In this document: positions 21,072-30,847 of the stretch, one piece after another
Layout: each line of letters begins with the position of its first letter
Numbering within the stretch: position 1 is the stretch's first letter
DNA from: CAIKMD01 sp963803265
Lineage (GTDB): Bacteria > Pseudomonadota > Alphaproteobacteria > ATCC43930 > CGMCC-115725
Assembly (NCBI GenBank): GCA_963803265.1
Contig: CAWDLZ010000015.1
Location: 248,001 to 312,000 of the forward strand
DNA length: 64,000 nt
Direction: 5' to 3'
The notes under the pieces: model-generated
Told to the model about the DNA's origin: nothing
Seen by the model: only the letters and a program-made list of their open reading frames with translations
The model's database searches: none
Position numbers and translations under genes: made by a program

Positions 21072-22218
21072 GTGAACGACAAGCTGCACAAGGCGCTGCT
21101 GCCGCAAGGCCTGCGCGACCTGCTGCCGCCCGCCGCCGAAGCGGAGGCCGCGGCGGTCGCGCGCCTTGTTCAGGTGCTGGTGCGCCACGGCTACGAGCGG
21201 GTGAAGCCGCCGCTCGTCGAGTTCGAGGATAATCTGCTCTCGGGCGCGGGGGCCGCGATGGCGCCCGAGACCTTCCGCCTGATGGATCCGATCTCGCAGC
21301 GCATGATCGGCCTGCGCGCCGACATGACGCCGCAAGTGGCGCGGATCGCGGCGACCAGGCTTGGTCGTGCGCCGCGCCCGTTGCGCCTGTGCTATGCCGG
21401 CCAGGTAATGCGCGTCAAAGGCAGCGACATGCGCCCCGAGCGTCAGGTCGGCCAAGTCGGCGCCGAGCTGCATCGGGAGCGCCGAGATCGCTGCCGATAT
21501 CGAGGTGATCGCGGTCGCAGCCGAGGCGTTGACCGCGCTCGGCGTCGCCGGGCTCTCGGTCGATCTCAGCCTGCCGACGCTGGTCCCGGCGCTCACCCGC
21601 GCCCACGGGCTGGGCGGCGCGGCGCTCGCGCATTTGCGCCGCGCGCTCGATCACAAGGACGCGGCGGGCGTCGCGGCTTCGGGCGGGAGCGCCGCGCCGG
21701 TGCTGCAAAAGCTGCTCGCGGCAGCGGGCGCCGCGGAGACGGGCCTCAAGGCGCTCGAGGCGATCGATCTGCCGAGCGAGGCCGCGGCCGAGCGGGCGCG
21801 CCTCGCCGTGGTGGCCGCGCGTCTCGCCAAGGCGGTACCCGGCCTCGCGATCACCATCGATCCCGTGGAGAATCGCGGCTTCGAGTATCACACCGGTGTC
21901 AGCTTCTCGTTCTTCGCGCGCGGCGTCTCGGCCGAGCTGGGACGCGGCGGGCGCTATCGCACCGGCAACGGCGACGGCGAGGACGCGACCGGCTTCACGC
22001 TCTATACCGACACGGTATTAGAGGCGGCGCCGGCAGCCAGCCCCGCGCCGCGGCTCTATGTGCCCGCGGGTGGCGATGAGGCGGCGGCTAAGCGCTGGCG
22101 CGAGGGCGGCTACGCGACGGTGGCGGGGCTAGCGCCGGTGGCCGACGCGGCCGCCGAAGCGCACCGGCTCGGTTGCGGCTATGTGCTCGATGGCGCCGCG
22201 ATCGTCGCGCTGAGCTAG
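21072..22218 (+). CDS. hisZ: ATP phosphoribosyltransferase regulatory subunit HisZ (apparent 1-base insertion at 21471)
   Basis: A catalytically inactive histidyl-tRNA synthetase paralog that partners short-form HisG. GTG 21072 gives NDKLHKALLPQGLRDLLPP. Class II synthetase core elements include LMDPISQRMIGLRADMTPQ and RPLRLCYAGQVMR. An extra C at 21471 breaks the frame; afterwards IGSAEIAADIEVI, then ENRGFEYHTGVSFSFFA continue to 22218. Lies 14 bases before purA. Confidence 0.88.
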
Positions 22219-22231
22219 GAGAGTCCTGTCA

Positions 22232-23524
22232 ATGGCCAATGTCGCGGTGATCGGCGCCCAATGGGGCGACGAAGGCAAAGGCAAGATCGTGGACTGGCTG
22301 TCCCAGCGTGCCGATGTGGTGGTGCGCTTTCAAGGTGGCCACAATGCCGGCCACACCCTCGTGATCGACGGCGTGGAGTTCCGGCTGAGCCTCTTGCCCT
22401 CGGGCATCGTGCGGCCGGAAAAGCTGTCGATCATCGGCAGCGGCGTCGTCGTCGATCCCTGGGCGCTCATTCGCGAGATCGAGGCGATCCGCTTGAAGGG
22501 CATCGCCGTCTCGCCCGCGAATTTGAAGCTCGCCGAGAACGCGACCCTCATCCTGCCCTTGCATGGCGAGATCGATCGCGCGCGCGAGGCGGCGCGCGGC
22601 GCCGCCAAGATCGGCACCACCGGGCGCGGCATCGGACCGGCTTATGAGGACAAAGTCGGGCGCCGCGCGATCCGGGTTTGCGACCTGGCCGATCCCGTCA
22701 GCCTGCCGACAAAGCTCGATCAGCTCTTGCTGCACCACAACGCGCTGCTGCGCGGCCTCGGTGCCAAGGAAGTCGAGCGCGCGCCCTTGCTCGCGGCCCT
22801 TCTCGAGATCGCGCCGCAGGTGCTGCCCTATGCCGAGCCGGCGTGGCGCCTGCTCGACGAGGCGAAGAAGAACGGCAAGCGTGTATTGTTCGAGGGCGCG
22901 CAGGGCATCATGCTCGACGTCGACCACGGCACCTATCCCTACGTCACCTCCTCGCACACCCATCCCGGCGAGGCCGCTTCGGGCGCCGGAGTGGGGCCGG
23001 GCGCGGTGGGCTATGTGCTCGGCATCACCAAGGCCTATACGACGCGCGTCGGCAGCGGCCCGTTTCCTACCGAACTGAAGGACGATACCGGCGAGCTGTT
23101 GGGCCAGCGCGGCAAGGAATTCGGCGTCGTCACCGGAAGGAAGCGCCGCTGCGGCTGGTTCGACGCGGTGATGGTGCGCCAGGCGGTGAAGGTGGCGGGC
23201 ATCGACGGCATCGCGCTGACGAAGCTCGACGTGCTCGACGGCTTCGCAGAGATCAAGGTCTGCGTCGGCTATCGGCTCGGGGCCGCGACCATCGATCGTC
23301 TTCCCCCCAGCGCCGAGGCGCAGGAAGCGGTCCAGCCGATTTACGAAACCGTCGAAGGCTGGAGCGAGACGACGCGCGGCGCGCGCTCCTGGGCCAGGCT
23401 ACCGGCGCTCGCGATCAAATACATCCGCCGGATCGAGGAGTTGATCGAGGCGCCGGTGGCGCTGTTCTCTACGAGCCCCGAGCGCGACGACACCGTCCTC
23501 GTGCGCGACCCGTTCGCGGATTGA
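22232..23524 (+). CDS. purA: Adenylosuccinate synthetase PurA
   Basis: A 430-residue GTP-dependent enzyme joining IMP and aspartate on the way to AMP. The N-terminal signature is VIGAQWGDEGKGKIVDWL; GHNAGHTLVIDG and the IMP loop TTGRGIGPAYEDK follow, and the C-terminal part has TGRKRRCGWFDAV. ATG 22232 is preceded by GGAGAG. Ends seven bases from the convergent GST-like gene. Confidence 0.96.
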   Translation: MANVAVIGAQWGDEGKGKIVDWLSQRADVVVRFQGGHNAGHTLVIDGVEFRLSLLPSGIVRPEKLSIIGSGVVVDPWALIREIEAIRLKGIAVSPANLKLAENATLILPLHGEIDRAREAARGAAKIGTTGRGIGPAYEDKVGRRAIRVCDLADPVSLPTKLDQLLLHHNALLRGLGAKEVERAPLLAALLEIAPQVLPYAEPAWRLLDEAKKNGKRVLFEGAQGIMLDVDHGTYPYVTSSHTHPGEAASGAGVGPGAVGYVLGITKAYTTRVGSGPFPTELKDDTGELLGQRGKEFGVVTGRKRRCGWFDAVMVRQAVKVAGIDGIALTKLDVLDGFAEIKVCVGYRLGAATIDRLPPSAEAQEAVQPIYETVEGWSETTRGARSWARLPALAIKYIRRIEELIEAPVALFSTSPERDDTVLVRDPFAD

Positions 23525-23530
23525 AGCGGC

Positions 23531-24169
23531 TTAATTCCGTCCCGGCGGGGGCGGGGGCGTCGTTTCCTTGACCGATTTCCGCTCCATCTGCTTGCCGAGA
23601 TAGGCGTTGAGGTTGCGCGTCTCATCGATCATCGCTTTGCTCTCGGGCAGCCGGCTCATATAGAAGAGGATCGGCAGCAGGAAGGCGTCGGCGAGCGAGA
23701 AGCCGTCGCCAACCAGGAAGCCAGTCTTGCCAACGCCGCGATCGAGGACTGCGAAATGCGCCGGCATTTTTGGCAGCGCCGCGTCGATCCGGGCGCGGTT
23801 GGGCTGGCCGTCGGGCGTGCCGGGGAAGAAATAGCCCGAGAGGTATTGTCGCATCAGTAGCGGATCGATCTCGGTGTTGATGAGCGAGATCCATTGCTCG
23901 ACTTGCGCGGCCAAATGGTTCGGCGCGGGCACCAGCGCCGGCCCCGCGAAGCCGCCATCGATATAGGCGCATATGGCGCGCGATTCGAAGAGCTTCACCT
24001 CGGCATGGCGCATCACCGGAATCTTGCCGAAGGGATGGATGGCGGCGACCTCGGGCGAATGCGGCGGAGCGGAGACATGGACATACGGCACGCCCTTTTC
24101 GACGCACGCGATGCGGCAGGTCCAGACATAGTTGCTCTGCGGTACGCCGACGATTTCAAGCTCGGGCAT
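23531..24169 (-). CDS. Glutathione S-transferase family protein
   Basis: A 212-residue GST-fold protein. The thioredoxin-like half includes CRIACVEKGVPYVHV, FGKIPVMRHAEVKLFESRAICAYID (the glutathione-gripping Pro and Glu-Ser), and the all-helical half includes GDGFSLADAFLLPILFYM with the conserved Asp cap. It probably conjugates or reduces electrophiles using glutathione; the substrate is unknown. ATG 24169 is used; the long frame upstream belongs to the neighbouring hydrolase. Confidence 0.85.
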   Translation of the reverse strand: MPELEIVGVPQSNYVWTCRIACVEKGVPYVHVSAPPHSPEVAAIHPFGKIPVMRHAEVKLFESRAICAYIDGGFAGPALVPAPNHLAAQVEQWISLINTEIDPLLMRQYLSGYFFPGTPDGQPNRARIDAALPKMPAHFAVLDRGVGKTGFLVGDGFSLADAFLLPILFYMSRLPESKAMIDETRNLNAYLGKQMERKSVKETTPPPPPGRN

Positions 24170-24207
24170 TATGCTCCTCCTGGTTTCGTTCCACTGTTGC
24201 CGGTCGC

Positions 24208-24868
24208 CTAATCGCCGCGAGCGGCGGGTTGCGGCTGGGCGCCGGCCACATAGGCCTCGACTATCGCGCCAAGCTCGTCGAGCGCATTCTGGAAGAAATG
24301 ATCGGCGCCCGCGATGATGCGATAATCGATCTTGATGTCGCGCTGTAGCATGAGCTTGGCGACTAGCTTCCGCATCGCTTCTTGCGGCACGATCTGGTCC
24401 TCGCTGCCGCGAATGACGAAGACCCGAGGCCGGGCACGGCGCGAGGAAGCTGAAATCGAACAGATTGGCGGGCGGTGCCACGGCGACGAAGGCCGCGATC
24501 TCCGGCCGCCGCATCAAGAGCTGCATGGCGATCCAGGCGCCGAAGGAGAACCCGCCGATCCAGCATGCCCTTGCGTTGGGGTTGTAGGTCTGCAACCAGT
24601 CCAGCGCCGCGGCGGCATCGGCCAGTTCGCCCTCGCCGCGGTCGAAATAACCTTGGCTGCGGCCGACGCCGCGGAAATTGAAGCGCAGGGCCGAAAAGCC
24701 TCGCCGCACGAAGGAATGGTAGAGGGTATAGACCACCTTGTTGTTCATTGTGCCGCCGTGCTGCGGGTGGGGATGCAGCAACAGCGCCAGCGGCGCGGTC
24801 TCCTCGGTCGAATGATGGTAGCGGCCTTCGAGGCGCCCAACCGGGCCGTTCACAGTTACCTCGGGCAT
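24208..24868 (-). CDS. Alpha/beta hydrolase of the KANL3/Tex30-like family (apparent 1-base insertion near 24420)
   Basis: The first frame reads LLLHPHPQHGGTMNNKVVYTL, FNFRGVGRSQGYFDRGEGE and the nucleophile elbow IGGFSFGAW. After one extra base near 24420 the rest, VPQEAMRKLVAKLMLQ then IIAGADHFFQNALDELG with the catalytic His, ends at 24208. Corrected length about 219 residues matches small bacterial hydrolases of this type. Substrate unknown. Transcribed toward the GST gene and probably with it. Confidence 0.8.
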
Positions 24869-24921
24869 GCGAGCAAATCCGATCTGAGTGGTGGGCCTTT
24901 ACCCAGCCTGTCCTGCACCGC

Positions 24922-24955
24922 TTGTCGGCTATACTTGATCAGAATAGTAGGGAAA
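24922..24955 (+). promoter_or_regulatory. Candidate promoter with IscR-type operator ahead of cysE-iscR
   Basis: TTGTCG (24922-24927) and ATAGTA (24944-24949) have a 16-base spacer. Bases 24931-24955 resemble a type 1 IscR site: ATA, TTGA, then TAGT and GGG occur at the same spacing as in E. coli. The site overlaps the -10 box, as needed for repression of its own operon by [2Fe-2S]-IscR. Confidence 0.5.
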
Positions 24956-24979
24956 GCTATATTCCGGTTCAGGCGGTTG

Positions 24980-25012
24980 GCCTCGGCGCCTGGGAGACTC
25001 CGACGCCGAGGC
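24980..25012 (+). promoter_or_regulatory. 5' leader hairpin of the cysE-iscR operon
   Basis: GCCTCGGCG (24980-24988) pairs perfectly with CGCCGAGGC (25004-25012) around a 15-base loop, 21 bases before the cysE ATG. No T-run follows, so it is not a simple terminator. It may be a stability or translation element. Confidence 0.4.
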
Positions 25013-25033
25013 AATCATAGCACAGTGAGTTCG

Positions 25034-25751
25034 ATGTTTTTCAACAACCTGCGCGATGACGTCGCCAATGTTCTGAGGCTCGATCCGGCCGCGCGGTCGG
25101 GGCTGGAAGTCTGGCTGTGCTACCCGGGCTTCCACGCCGTGGTGATCCATCGTCTGTCGCATCTGCTGTGGCGTCATGGTTGGCTGGTTCTAGGGCGCTT
25201 CGTGTCGTCGATCGCCCGCAACCTGACCGGCATCGAGATCCATCCCGGCGCCAAGATCGGCCACCGGCTGTTCATCGATCACGGTGTTGGCGTCGTCATC
25301 GGCGAGACCACCGAGATCGGCGACGACGTGACGCTTTATCAGGGCGTGACCCTGGGTGGCACCTCGCTCCAGCGCGGCAAGCGTCATCCCACGCTCGAAG
25401 ACGGCGTCATCGTCGGAGCCGGAGCCAAGGTTTTGGGCGCCTTCACGGTCGGCAAGGGCGCGCGCATCGGCGCCAATGCCGTGGTGCTCGCCGAGGTGCC
25501 GGCGGGGGTCAGCGTGGCTGGCATCCCGGCAAAAATCGTCGGCGAGCGGCCCAAGCCCGAAGCCGCGCCCGAATTTCTGCCCTATGGCACGCCGTGCGAC
25601 GACACCCCCGATCCGATCGCCTGTCAATTGAGCGTGCCTCCATGGCGAGGTCGCGCGGCTTCGCGCGCGGCTGGCCGCTCTCGAGGAGGAACGGCTCGGC
25701 GCCGCGGTGCCTGGCGCCTTCCCGCAAGAAATAAGGAGCGTCAACGAGTGA
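25034..25751 (+). CDS. cysE: Serine O-acetyltransferase CysE (apparent 1-base insertion near 25636)
   Basis: Left-handed beta-helix acetyltransferase making O-acetylserine for cysteine. ATG 25034 starts MFFNNLRDDVANVL; hexapeptide repeats run through IEIHPGAKIGHRLFIDHGVG to GARIGANAVVLAEVPAG. After CQ near 25636 the original frame becomes Arg-rich. Removing one base gives a coiled-coil tail (VARLRARLAALEEERLG) ending at TGA 25749-25751, which overlaps the iscR GTG. Supplying cysteine precursor beside cysteine desulfurases fits Fe-S assembly. Confidence 0.88.
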
Positions 25752-26248
25752 GGCTCAGCACCAAGGGACGCTATGCGGTCATGGCCATGGTCGATCTCGC
25801 CAAGAATGGCAGCGGCGAGCCGATTTCGCTCGCCGAAATCGCCGAGCGCCAGGAGATCTCGCTGTCCTATCTCGAACAGCTCTTCGCCAAGCTGCGCGCG
25901 GGGAATCTCGTGAAAAGCGTGCGCGGACCCGGCGGCGGCTACCTGCTCGCTTATGGCGCCGATGAGACTCGCATTTCCGACATCATTCTCGCGGTCGACG
26001 AGCCGATCCGCGCCACGCGCTGCACGCCCGGCGCGCCCACCGGCTGCAGCGGCAATAAGAGCCGCTGCCTCACGCATGATCTGTGGGAAGAGCTCGGCAA
26101 CCAGATTCATCTTTATCTCAGTTCGGTCACGCTTGCCGATGTATGCGAGCAACGGGTGCTGGGGCGGAGCGGCGCGCTGCACAGCGAGATGCAAGCGCGC
26201 GAGGCGCAGACCCGCGAAATTCGCGCTCGCGTCGTCGCCGCCCAATAG
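25748..26248 (+). CDS. iscR: Fe-S cluster assembly regulator IscR (Rrf2 family)
   Basis: A 166-residue Rrf2-family winged-helix repressor. GTG 25748 overlaps the cysE stop and yields MRLSTKGRYAVMAMVDLA. The wing is VKSVRGPGGGYLLA. Three cysteines in CTPGAPTGCSGNKSRC have the C-x7-C-x5-C spacing that ligates the sensing [2Fe-2S] cluster in this lineage. It likely binds the site near 24931 and adjusts the whole operon to Fe-S demand. Confidence 0.93.
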   Translation: MRLSTKGRYAVMAMVDLAKNGSGEPISLAEIAERQEISLSYLEQLFAKLRAGNLVKSVRGPGGGYLLAYGADETRISDIILAVDEPIRATRCTPGAPTGCSGNKSRCLTHDLWEELGNQIHLYLSSVTLADVCEQRVLGRSGALHSEMQAREAQTREIRARVVAAQ

Positions 26249-26269
26249 ATCGAGCTTTCGTCCTCGGCC

Positions 26270-27388
26270 ATGACGGCGATGCGCGCGTCCTATCTCGACT
26301 GGAATGCAACCGCCCCGGTGCGGCCCGAGGTCGCGGCGGCGGTGGCGGATGCGCTGGAATTGGGCGGCAATCCATCCTCGGTCCATGCCAGCGGCCGCGC
26401 CGCGCGCCAAGCGCTCAACACCGCGCGCGCCGCGGTGGCGCGCCTCGTCAATGCCGCGCCCGACGAGGTCGTCTTTACCAGCGGCGGCACCGAGGCGAAT
26501 AATTTCGCGCTCCGAGCCTTTCCCGGCCGGCGCGTCGTCGTGTCGGCGATCGAGCATGATTCGGTGCGCGCGGCCGCGCCCGAGGCTGCGGTGCTGGCGG
26601 TCGACCGCGATGGTCTTGCCGATCTCGACGCGCTCGAACGGATGCTCGCCGCGCTCGGGCGTCCGGCGCTGGTGTCGCTGATGCTGGCGAACAACGAGAC
26701 CGGCGCCATTCAGAATCTCGCCGCGGCGGCGCGCGTGGCGCATCGGGCCGGCGCGCTCATCCATAGCGACGCGATCCAGGCCGCGGGCAAGATCGCGGTG
26801 GATTTCCGCGCGTTGGGCGTGGATGCGATGACGCTGTCGGCGCACAAGATCGGCGGCGCGATGGGCGTCGGCGCCATGATCCTGCGCGGCGGGGTCGAGG
26901 CGCGGCCGCTCGTTCTCGGCGGCGGCCAAGAGCGCCGGCTTCGCGCCGGCACCGAAAATCTGCCGGGCATTGTCGGCTTCGGCGTTGCGGCGAGGCTCGC
27001 TGCCGCAGGCCTCGCGAGCTATGGCGACGTGGCGAGGAAGCGCGATGAGGCCGAGCGCCGGCTGCTGGCGGTGGCGCCGGATGCGATCGTGTTCGCTGGC
27101 GCCGCGCCGCGTTTGCCCAATACGCTCTGCATCGCGATGCCGCGTGTCGCCGCGACGACGCAGGTGATCGCGCTCGATCTCGCCGGCGTGATGGTCAGCG
27201 CGGGGTCGGCCTGCTCCTCGGGCAAGGTCGCGCGCAGCCATGTGCTCGATGCCATGGGCGTCGCCCGCGAGGTCGCCGAGTGCGCGATCCGCATCAGCTT
27301 GGGTTGGAGCACCGGCGCCGGCGACATCGATCGTCTCGTTGCGGCCTGGGCCGCGCTCTATGCTCGCGCGAGAGCGAGCGCCGCATGA
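26270..27388 (+). CDS. Cysteine desulfurase, NifS/IscS-like (first of two)
   Basis: A 372-residue PLP enzyme of aminotransferase class V. Start YLDWNATAPVRPEV; SGGTEANNFAL; the PLP lysine in LSAHKIGGAMGVG; the active Cys loop SAGSACSSGKVARSHVL. It abstracts sulfur from cysteine as persulfide. Tandem desulfurase genes in the isc region are typical of several alphaproteobacteria; this copy is the more divergent one. Its stop overlaps the next ATG. Confidence 0.9.
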   Translation: MTAMRASYLDWNATAPVRPEVAAAVADALELGGNPSSVHASGRAARQALNTARAAVARLVNAAPDEVVFTSGGTEANNFALRAFPGRRVVVSAIEHDSVRAAAPEAAVLAVDRDGLADLDALERMLAALGRPALVSLMLANNETGAIQNLAAAARVAHRAGALIHSDAIQAAGKIAVDFRALGVDAMTLSAHKIGGAMGVGAMILRGGVEARPLVLGGGQERRLRAGTENLPGIVGFGVAARLAAAGLASYGDVARKRDEAERRLLAVAPDAIVFAGAAPRLPNTLCIAMPRVAATTQVIALDLAGVMVSAGSACSSGKVARSHVLDAMGVAREVAECAIRISLGWSTGAGDIDRLVAAWAALYARARASAA

Positions 27389-28594
27389 CCGCCGCCATCG
27401 CGAGCAGGGGCAATACGGCCACCCGTCTATCTCGACAATCAGGCGACCACGCCGTGCGATCCTCGCGTCGTGCAGGCGATGCTGCCCTGGTTCACCGAGA
27501 AGTTCGGCAATCCGAGTTCGGCGACGCATTCTTACGGCCGCGAGGCCGCGGCCGCGGTCGAGCGCGCGCGCGCGCAGCTTGCTGCCCTCATCGGCGCCGA
27601 TCCGCGCGAGATCGTCTTCACCTCGGGCGCCACCGAATCGAACAATCTCGCGGTGAAGGGCGCGTTGCGCTTCCACCGGCAATTCGGCAAGGACCATGTC
27701 GTCACCCTGGTCACCGAGCATAAATGCGTGATCGAGAGCTGCCGCGCGATGGAGGAAGCGGGTTTCCGCGCGACCTATCTGCCGGTCGCGGCGAATGGAT
27801 TGGTCGATCCGGCGCTTCTCGACGCGGCGATCGAGGACAAGACGGCGCTCGTCTCGGTGATGGCCGCGCATAACGAGATCGGCGTCATCCAGCCGCTCGC
27901 CGAATTGGGCGCGCTGTGCCGGCGGCGCGGCGTCCTGTTCCATTCCGACGCGGCGCAGGCGGTCGGCAAGATCGCGGTCGATGTCGAGGCGATGAACCTC
28001 GATCTCCTCTCGATTTCGGGGCACAAGATTTACGGCCCCAAGGGGGTAGGCGCGCTCTATGTCCGCCGCCGGCCGCGGGCGCGGATCGCGCCGCTCATCG
28101 ATGGCGGCGGGCAGGAGCGGGGCATGCGCTCGGGCACGCTGCCGACGCCGCTTTGCATCGGCTTGGGCGAAGCCGCTGCCCTGGCGCAACGCGAGATGAC
28201 CGGGGAAGCAGAGCGTCTCCTCGGCTTGCGGCGGCGCTTTCTCGCCGGGATCGAGCGGAGCGTGAGAGAGGTTCATCTCAACGGCGATCCGGCTGCGCGC
28301 TTGCCCGGCAATCTCAATCTGAGCTTTCCCGGGATTCCGGCAGCGGCGCTGATGGCGGCGTGCCCGGGTTTGGCGTTGTCCAGCGGCTCGGCCTGCACCG
28401 CGGGCGAGATCGAGCCGTCCTTCGTGTTGCGGGCGCTGGGCCTGTCGGACGATCTCGCATCCTCGTCGCTGCGGATCGGGCTGGGCCGCTTCACCACGGC
28501 GGAGGAGGTCGATTTCGCGGTCGAGACCCTGGCGGCGGCGGCCAAGCGCTTGGGCGTCGCCGGGGTGACAAGCGCCCTGGCGGGGACCACATAA
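27385..28594 (+). CDS. iscS: Cysteine desulfurase IscS (second; apparent 1-base insertion near 27421)
   Basis: ATG 27385 overlaps the previous stop (ATGA), but its frame breaks. One extra C near 27421 must be removed to obtain APVYLDNQATTPCDPRVVQAM. Thereafter SGATESNNLAVKG, the PLP lysine in ISGHKIYGPKGVGAL and the active Cys in SSGSACTAGEIEPS are intact to 28594. Corrected length about 402 residues, as for IscS. Main sulfur donor of the operon and of MnmA downstream. Confidence 0.9.
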
Positions 28595-28618
28595 GGATGG
28601 TATCAAGCGGAGATGGCG

Positions 28619-28957
28619 ATGGCATTGAAGCAGGCGATGAGTGTGACGGACGCGGCGGCCCAACGTATCCAGGGCATGTTGGCCAAGCGCGGCAAGCCGT
28701 CCGCCGGGATTCGCGTCGGCGTGCGCTCGCGTGGCTGCTCTGGCCTGACCTATACGCTCGAATATGCCGACGAGAAGGGCAAGTTCGACGAGGTGGTCGA
28801 GGCCAAGGGCGTCACCATCCTGATCGATCCCAAGGCGACCATGTTCATAATCGGCACCGAGATGGATTACGTCGAGGACAAGCTGCAATCCGGCTTCACC
28901 TTCCGCAATCCGAATGAAAAGGGCCGTTGCGGCTGCGGCAAATCCTTCCACGTTTGA
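28619..28957 (+). CDS. iscA: A-type Fe-S carrier IscA
   Basis: A 112-residue HesB/IscA-family protein. The three cluster-binding cysteines are in VRSRGCSGLTYTLEY and GRCGCGKSF. GGAG at 28609-28612 lies six bases before ATG 28619; an in-frame ATG at 28613 is too close. It carries assembled clusters to targets. An iscU scaffold gene is missing between iscS and this gene. Confidence 0.92.
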   Translation: MALKQAMSVTDAAAQRIQGMLAKRGKPSAGIRVGVRSRGCSGLTYTLEYADEKGKFDEVVEAKGVTILIDPKATMFIIGTEMDYVEDKLQSGFTFRNPNEKGRCGCGKSFHV

Positions 28958-28967
28958 TCCTCGCGCG

Positions 28968-29370
28968 ATGAAGCTTTTCCAGATCGAGGAGCCGGAAGGC
29001 CCACCGCTCGACGCCTCGGGGCCCGGCGCCGCAATCGGCATCGCCCTGGGCGCGGCGGGCGCGGCGGTGGCATGCTCGGTCGGCGGCAATGCCGAAATCC
29101 TGCCCGATGCGGACGGCGAGGACCTGCTCCAAGAACCCGATCTCGCGGCGCTGCTGCTGGCCTTGCGGTCGCGGGCGGAAAAGCAATTGGCGCGGCCAGT
29201 GACGCATGCGGTGGTTGCCGCGACGCCGCGCGACGATGCCGCGTTGGCGCGCGCCGCCGATGCCGCGGGCCTCGGTGCTCCTCAGCGTCTGCGACGCCGC
29301 GGAAGGGACGGTCGCCGCCGCGCTGGCGGCGGCGGAGCTCGCCGAGACGCTGGCGCCGCGCGCGGGGTGA
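28968..29370 (+). CDS. Truncated, degenerate Hsp70/HscA-like protein (apparent 1-base insertion near 29275)
   Basis: About 133 residues after frame correction. The start AIGIALGAAGAAVACSVGG aligns with the Hsp70 opening GIDLGTTNSLVA but lacks the Thr/Asn of the phosphate loop. EILPDADGEDLL, RPVTHAVVAATPRDDAALARA and the corrected LLSVCDAAEGTVAAALA match Hsp70 blocks IL-D-G, A-V-I-TVPA-FDD-R and NEPTAAALA. Only the first nucleotide-binding subdomain remains. It occupies the hscA slot, between iscA and fdx, and overlaps fdx by four bases. It is unlikely to hydrolyse ATP; a docking or regulatory role is a guess. Confidence 0.65.
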
Positions 29371-29711
29371 GCGACGTGACGACCAAAATGACCTTCATCG
29401 AACGCGACGGCACGCGCCGCGAGGTGGAGGCGCCGATCGGCCTCTCCGTGCTCGAGATCGCGCACCGCAACGACATCGATATCGAAGGCGCGTGCGAAGG
29501 GTCGCTCGCCTGCTCGACCTGCCACGTCATCATCGAGCCGGATTGGTACGAGCTGTTGAAGGATGCCAGCGAGGACGAGGAAGACATGCTCGATCTCGCC
29601 TTCGGCCTCACCCAGACCTCGCGGCTCGGCTGCCAGATCATCATGACCGAGGAGCTCGACGGGTTGATCGTGCGCCTGCCGCAGGCGACGCGCAACATGA
29701 TGAACCTTTAG
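29367..29711 (+). CDS. fdx: [2Fe-2S] ferredoxin, ISC/adrenodoxin type
   Basis: A ferredoxin supplying electrons for cluster assembly. Cluster ligands follow the vertebrate/ISC pattern C-x5-C-x2-C in GACEGSLACSTCHV, with the fourth Cys in SRLGCQI. GTG 29367 overlaps the preceding stop (GTGA) and is chosen; GTG 29376 and ATG 29388 are alternatives, the core starting MTFIERDGTRREVE. The acidic DEEDMLDLAF loop is typical for redox-partner docking. Confidence 0.93.
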   Translation: MSDVTTKMTFIERDGTRREVEAPIGLSVLEIAHRNDIDIEGACEGSLACSTCHVIIEPDWYELLKDASEDEEDMLDLAFGLTQTSRLGCQIIMTEELDGLIVRLPQATRNMMNL

Positions 29712-29724
29712 GCCGAGGTGCCGC

Positions 29725-30838
29725 GTGCTGGCGCATGCATTCGACCTGCCCAAGCCCGCGAAGGCCTGCCGCGTCGTCGTCGCCCTGTCAGGCGGCGTCG
29801 ATAGCGCGACCGCCGCAGCGCTCCTCGTCGAGGCGGGCTGCGAGGTCGTCGGCGTCACGCTACAGCTCTACGATCACGGCGCGGCGATGGGCAAAAAGGG
29901 CGCGTGCTGTGCCGGTCGGGACATCAACGACGCCCAGCGCGTGGCGGAGCGGCTCGGGATTCCACATTACGTCGCTCGATTACGAGGACCGCTTCCGCGC
30001 CGAGGTGATCGAAACTTTCGCCGAATCCTATCGGCGCGGCGAGACCCCGATCCCTTGCGTGACCTGCAACCGCACCGTCAAGTTCCGCGATCTTCTGGCG
30101 ACCGCGCAGGAACTGGGCGCCGACGCGCTGGCGACCGGGCATTATGCCCGCCGCATCGAGGGCGCTTCCGGTCCCGAGCTTCATCGCGCCGCCGAGAGTG
30201 CGCGCGACCAGACCTATTTCCTGTTCGCGACCACAGGCGCGCAGCTCGATTACCTGCGCTTTCCAGTCGGGGCCTTGACCAAGGACGAAACCCGGGCGCT
30301 GGCGCGGCGTTTCGATCTTCCGGTCGCGGCCAAGCCCGACAGCCAGGATATCTGCTTCGTGCCGACGGGCGACTACCGCGATCTCATCGCGAAGCTCAAG
30401 CCCGGCACGATCGAGCCCGGCGAGGTGGTCGACGAGGCGGGCAATGTGCTCGGGCCTCACGACGGGATCATCCATTTCACCGTCGGGCAGCGCAAGGGCC
30501 TGGGCATCGCGAGCGCCGCGCCGCTCTATGTCCTACGGATCGAGCCCGAGGCGCGACGCGTCGTCGTCGGCCCGCGCGCGTCGCTGGGATCGCAGCTTGT
30601 AGCCTTACGCGACGTGAATTGGCTGGGGCCGGCGCCCGCCGGCCCTTTGCCCGTCGCCGTCAAGCTGCGCTCGGCGCAAGCCCCGGTGGCGGGCGCCATC
30701 GAGCTCGACGAAAAGGGCGGCGGCATGGTGACCCTCGACGAGCCGGCGCTGGCCGTCGCGCCCGGCCAGGCCTGCGTCGTCTATGATGGCGCGCGCGTCC
30801 TCGGCGGCGGCTGGATCACGCGCGAACCCGTATCATGA
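29725..30838 (+). CDS. mnmA: tRNA-specific 2-thiouridylase MnmA (apparent 1-base insertion at 29973)
   Basis: Thiolates U34 of Lys, Glu and Gln tRNAs using sulfur relayed from IscS. PP-loop VVALSGGVDSATAAALL and CCAGRDINDAQRVAE are in the first frame from GTG 29725. After removal of one C at 29973 the protein continues YEDRFRAEVIETFAES, with catalytic cysteines in PIPCVTCNRTVKF and DSQDICFVPTGDY. Corrected length about 370 residues. Placement behind the isc genes matches its need for IscS sulfur. Confidence 0.92.
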
Positions 30839-30847
30839 ACGCAGCGC

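Noticed and set aside
25190..29089. 1299-codon open frame on the minus strand across the isc operon
   Set aside because: It is the antisense of cysE-iscR-desulfurase genes, rich in Arg, Asp, His and Ala and without any family motif; long shadows are common at this GC content.
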